This document shows positions 32,342 through 34,538 of a stretch of DNA of 34,538 bases, piece after piece (position 1 is the first letter of the stretch; the number at the start of each line of letters is the position of its first letter). The position numbers and the translations under genes are program-made. Below the pieces are notes generated by a model, which was not told the DNA's origin, did no database searches, and saw only the letters and a list, made by a program, of their open reading frames with translations. The stretch lies in contig JAEZKH010000395.1 in NCBI GenBank assembly GCA_023415515.1, positions 1 to 34,538 of the forward strand. Direction: 5' to 3'. Origin of the DNA: Actinomycetes bacterium. Its GTDB lineage: Bacteria; Actinomycetota; Actinomycetes; Mycobacteriales; Mycobacteriaceae.

Positions 32342-33514
32342 TCACCGGTCGGGTGCCAGGATGAGGCCGCTCGTCGGGACGCCGGTACCCGAGGTGACCA
32401 GGACGTGTTCGACGTCGTCGACCTGGTTGTGCGACGTGCCGCGCACCTGGCGGACGCCTTCGGTGATGCCGTTCATCCCGTGGATGTAGGCCTCGCCGAG
32501 CAGACCACCGTTGGTGTTGATCGGCATCCTGCCGCCCAGCGACAGTTCGTCCACCGATACGAAATCCTTGGCCTCGCCGCGACCGCAGAAGCCGAGCTCC
32601 TCGAGCTGTGTGAACACGAACGGCGTGAAGTGGTCGTAGAGGAAAGCGGTCGAGATGTCGTCGGGTTTGAGCCCGGAATTGCCCCAGAGTTTGTTGCCGA
32701 CAACGCCCATCTCGGGCAGACCGGTGATCTCGTCTCGGTAGTAGCTGGTCATCACCTCGCCGTCGTAGGCCGCGCCCTGCGCGGCCGCGGTTATCACGGC
32801 AGGGGGTTTGGCCAGATCCCGTGCCCGCTCGACGCTTGTCACCACCATCGCGACGCCGCCGTCGCTTTCTTGGCAGCAGTCAAGCAACCGCAACACGGGT
32901 TCGATGATCCAACGCGATTCCTGATGTTGCTCAATGGTTATCGGCTTGCCGTAGAACCAGGCGTCCGGATTGTTCGCGGCGTGCTTGCGATCGATGACCG
33001 AGATCTTTCCGAAGTCGGCGTTGGTCACACCGTAGGTCGACATGTAGCGCTGCGCATGGAGTGCCACCCATGCCGCGGGAGTCATGAAACCGAACGGTGC
33101 ATATGGCGCCATCCACAGCGGGGTCACACCGGGTTGCCGCCCGGCGCCGCCGAACCGGAATCCGGAGCGCTCGTTGAACGCTCGGTAGCAGACCACCGCT
33201 TCGGCAGCGCCTGTCGCGACGGCCATGGCGGCCTGCATCACGGTGCCCGCCGCAGCACCGCCGCCGTGCGGGACCCTGGTGAAGAAGGACAGGTCCTCGA
33301 TGCCGACGTTGCGCGCGACCTCGATCTCTTCGTTTTCGTCGACGGTGAACGTGACCATGCCGTCGATGTCACTCGGGCGCAAGCCGGCGTCGTCGATGGC
33401 CGCCTTCACCGCCTCGCACGCGAGTTGCATCTCGGTACGGCCGGACTCCTTCGAGAACTCCGTCTGGCCGATCCCGACGAGCGCGGCCTTACCCCCGATC
33501 CCTTCTCGGGTCAT
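32342..33514 (-). CDS. SCP-x/Ltp2-like thiolase-fold protein
   Basis: A 390-aa thiolase-superfamily protein: KAALVGIGQTEFSKESGRTEMQLACEAVKAAIDDAGLRPSDIDGM at the N-terminus and GGLLGEAYIHGMNGITEGVRQVRG near the C-terminus. The nucleophilic Cys of thiolases is absent (PHGGGAAAGTVMQAAMAV at that position). This matches the lipid-transfer-protein aldolases such as Ltp2 of cholesterol side-chain breakdown, which cleave C-C bonds by retro-aldol chemistry with Tyr residues and need a DUF35 partner (known for Ltp2). No DUF35 protein is seen in the window. The ATG at 33514 overlaps the MaoC stop (ATGA); longer starts are shadows. Confidence 0.85.
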   Translation of the reverse strand: MTREGIGGKAALVGIGQTEFSKESGRTEMQLACEAVKAAIDDAGLRPSDIDGMVTFTVDENEEIEVARNVGIEDLSFFTRVPHGGGAAAGTVMQAAMAVATGAAEAVVCYRAFNERSGFRFGGAGRQPGVTPLWMAPYAPFGFMTPAAWVALHAQRYMSTYGVTNADFGKISVIDRKHAANNPDAWFYGKPITIEQHQESRWIIEPVLRLLDCCQESDGGVAMVVTSVERARDLAKPPAVITAAAQGAAYDGEVMTSYYRDEITGLPEMGVVGNKLWGNSGLKPDDISTAFLYDHFTPFVFTQLEELGFCGRGEAKDFVSVDELSLGGRMPINTNGGLLGEAYIHGMNGITEGVRQVRGTSHNQVDDVEHVLVTSGTGVPTSGLILAPDR

Positions 33515-33963
33515 TCCTCGACCCCGTCGAGCAGGCTCAGTACCGCCGTGCCTTTGACGTGGTCGCCAAGGCTGTTGCTGCCCTTGAAGGTCACCTCGAC
33601 CAGGCCCTCGCCGTCGACTGCTGATTTGCCGGTCACGCTGCCCTCGAACCGCAGCGGATCGTTGGGATAGGCGGGTACGCCGAGGCGAATCGACAGCTTC
33701 TTGACCATCGCCTCGGGACCGGCCCAATCGTGCAGGAACTTCACACACAGTCCGTTGGTGGTCAAGATGTTGAGGAAAATGTCCTTCGAGCCCTGTGAAT
33801 TGGCGAAGTCGCGATCGTGGTGCACCGGCATGTAGTCGCGCGACGCGATGGCACCCGCGACGATCAGCGTCGTGGTGACCGGCACATCCATCGGGGTGAC
33901 CTCGTCACCGACATCGACGGCGTTGTACGCCAGGGTGCGGGTCCGATCAACAGTCGAGGTCAT
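33511..33963 (-). CDS. MaoC-like enoyl-CoA hydratase (ChsH1-like)
   Basis: A 150-aa single hot-dog-domain protein. The hydratase motif is ASRDYMPVHHDRDFANSQGSKDIFLNIL, with Asp and His at the expected catalytic positions, followed by WAGPEAMVKKLSIRLGVPAYPNDPL. This resembles ChsH1, the small MaoC subunit in cholesterol side-chain removal, which in M. tuberculosis works with ChsH2 and Ltp2. The order here (acyl-CoA dehydrogenase, MaoC, Ltp2-like) also resembles that locus. The ATG overlaps the ACAD stop by 4 nt (ATGA), with GGAAGGA upstream; its own stop overlaps the thiolase start likewise. Confidence 0.85.
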   Translation of the reverse strand: MTSTVDRTRTLAYNAVDVGDEVTPMDVPVTTTLIVAGAIASRDYMPVHHDRDFANSQGSKDIFLNILTTNGLCVKFLHDWAGPEAMVKKLSIRLGVPAYPNDPLRFEGSVTGKSAVDGEGLVEVTFKGSNSLGDHVKGTAVLSLLDGVEE

Positions 33964-34538
33964 GCGGTTCCTTCCGGGTATGTGCTGCCGAGACGGGCCA
34001 GCTGTTGGGACGCGGACCCGAGCGCGAGCTCGATCTGCTTGGCCCACAGGAAATAACGGGACAGCGGGTAGGTGACGTCGATGCCCATGCCGCCGTGGAC
34101 CTGCTGCGCCGAGGCGACGACCCGCGCCCCTGCCTCCGCGGCCCAGAACTTCGCGATCGCGGCTTCGCGGTCGGCCGGCCTGCCTTCGGCGATCAACCAC
34201 GCTGCGTGCCATGTAGTCCAGCGGATGGCTTCGACGTCGATGAATGCGTCGGCGAGGCGCTGCTGAACCGCCTGGAACGATCCGATGGGCCTGCCGAACT
34301 GCTCTCGCTCGGTGGTGTAGGTGGCGGCGAGCTTCAAGGCCCGCTCGGTCACGCCGATCTGCATCGCACACAGCCCGACGAGTGCCCGGGTGAACAGCCC
34401 GCCCACGGCGTCGCTGCCCTCGCTGAGCCTGCGGCCGACGGCGTTGGTCAGTTCGACGTCGGCGAACGGCTCACCGTTCGTCGTCTGTACCGGTGCGATC
34501 GTCACGCCCTGTTCGTCGGCATCCACGACGAACAGGGC
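33960..34538 (-). CDS. Acyl-CoA dehydrogenase, C-terminal part (5'-truncated by window)
   Basis: The frame is open to the right edge (193 codons). It shows the C-terminal helical domain of a FadE-type flavoprotein: ERALKLAATYTTEREQFGRPIGSFQAVQQRLAD (FAD-contacting region), QQVHGGMGIDVTYPLSRYFLWAKQIEL. The catalytic base, the N-terminal domain and any pairing with a second subunit cannot be judged because the gene starts outside. It would introduce the double bond that the adjacent MaoC protein hydrates. A heterotetramer of two half-active subunits, as in ChsE1-ChsE2, is possible if a second FadE gene lies beyond the edge. Confidence 0.88.
   Translation of the reverse strand, partial: ALFVVDADEQGVTIAPVQTTNGEPFADVELTNAVGRRLSEGSDAVGGLFTRALVGLCAMQIGVTERALKLAATYTTEREQFGRPIGSFQAVQQRLADAFIDVEAIRWTTWHAAWLIAEGRPADREAAIAKFWAAEAGARVVASAQQVHGGMGIDVTYPLSRYFLWAKQIELALGSASQQLARLGSTYPEGTA

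Noticed and set aside
32405..33670. Plus-strand open frame of 421 codons
   Set aside because: Antisense of the Ltp2-like thiolase and MaoC genes; no domain and a shadow-like His/Arg/Asp composition.

Overview
The window is high-GC actinobacterial DNA. GTG and TTG starts are frequent, 1- and 4-nt overlaps between genes are common, several genes look leaderless, and there are mycofactocin-type oxidoreductases, a wax-ester-synthase/DGAT protein and several P450s. This fits an environmental Mycolicibacterium or a close mycolic-acid relative. No RNA genes, insertion sequences or CRISPR arrays were seen.

Left edge (1-3998): an N-acetylglucosamine uptake and breakdown locus. The truncated PTS permease nagE diverges from crr-nagB-nagA and a small membrane protein. 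Next (3995-8156, minus strand) is an operon of short-chain dehydrogenase (SDR), aldehyde dehydrogenase and NDMA/mycofactocin-type alcohol dehydrogenase, with a TetR repressor upstream.

Centre (8188-24613): an unusual mosaic. Five paralogous proteins with a DapB-like N-terminus and a 2,4-diaminopentanoate-dehydrogenase-like architecture are interleaved with six SDRs, two P450s, an AveC-like seven-helix membrane protein, a Bfd-type [2Fe-2S] protein, a tandem-duplicated unknown protein and a cytosolic periplasmic-binding-protein homologue. Right part (24694-34538): a VOC protein, an acyl-CoA synthetase, a class III CoA-transferase with a third P450, a degenerate LmbE/PIG-L homologue, a WS/DGAT acyltransferase, a second TetR, and an SCP-x/Ltp2-like thiolase with a MaoC hydratase and an acyl-CoA dehydrogenase that runs off the window.

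Two DNA motifs tie the transcription units together. One is a 19-bp palindrome, AACCTACATNATGTANGTT, found at the TetR/binding-protein promoter (8163) and twice at the P450/DapB-like promoter (10460, 10481). The other has the core GAGAA-N6-TTCTC and lies, in perfect or degraded form, in nearly every promoter region from 14.9 to 30.3 kb. I infer that this is one coordinated catabolic programme for a hydrophobic, probably cyclic (steroid- or terpenoid-like) substrate. In this view P450s hydroxylate, SDRs and mycofactocin enzymes oxidise alcohols, the ligase or CoA-transferase activates an acid, and acyl-CoA dehydrogenase, MaoC and the Ltp2-like protein shorten a side chain. The five DapB-like proteins have no known role in such a pathway and are the most likely novel element. 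Substrate and regulators cannot be proven from sequence alone.
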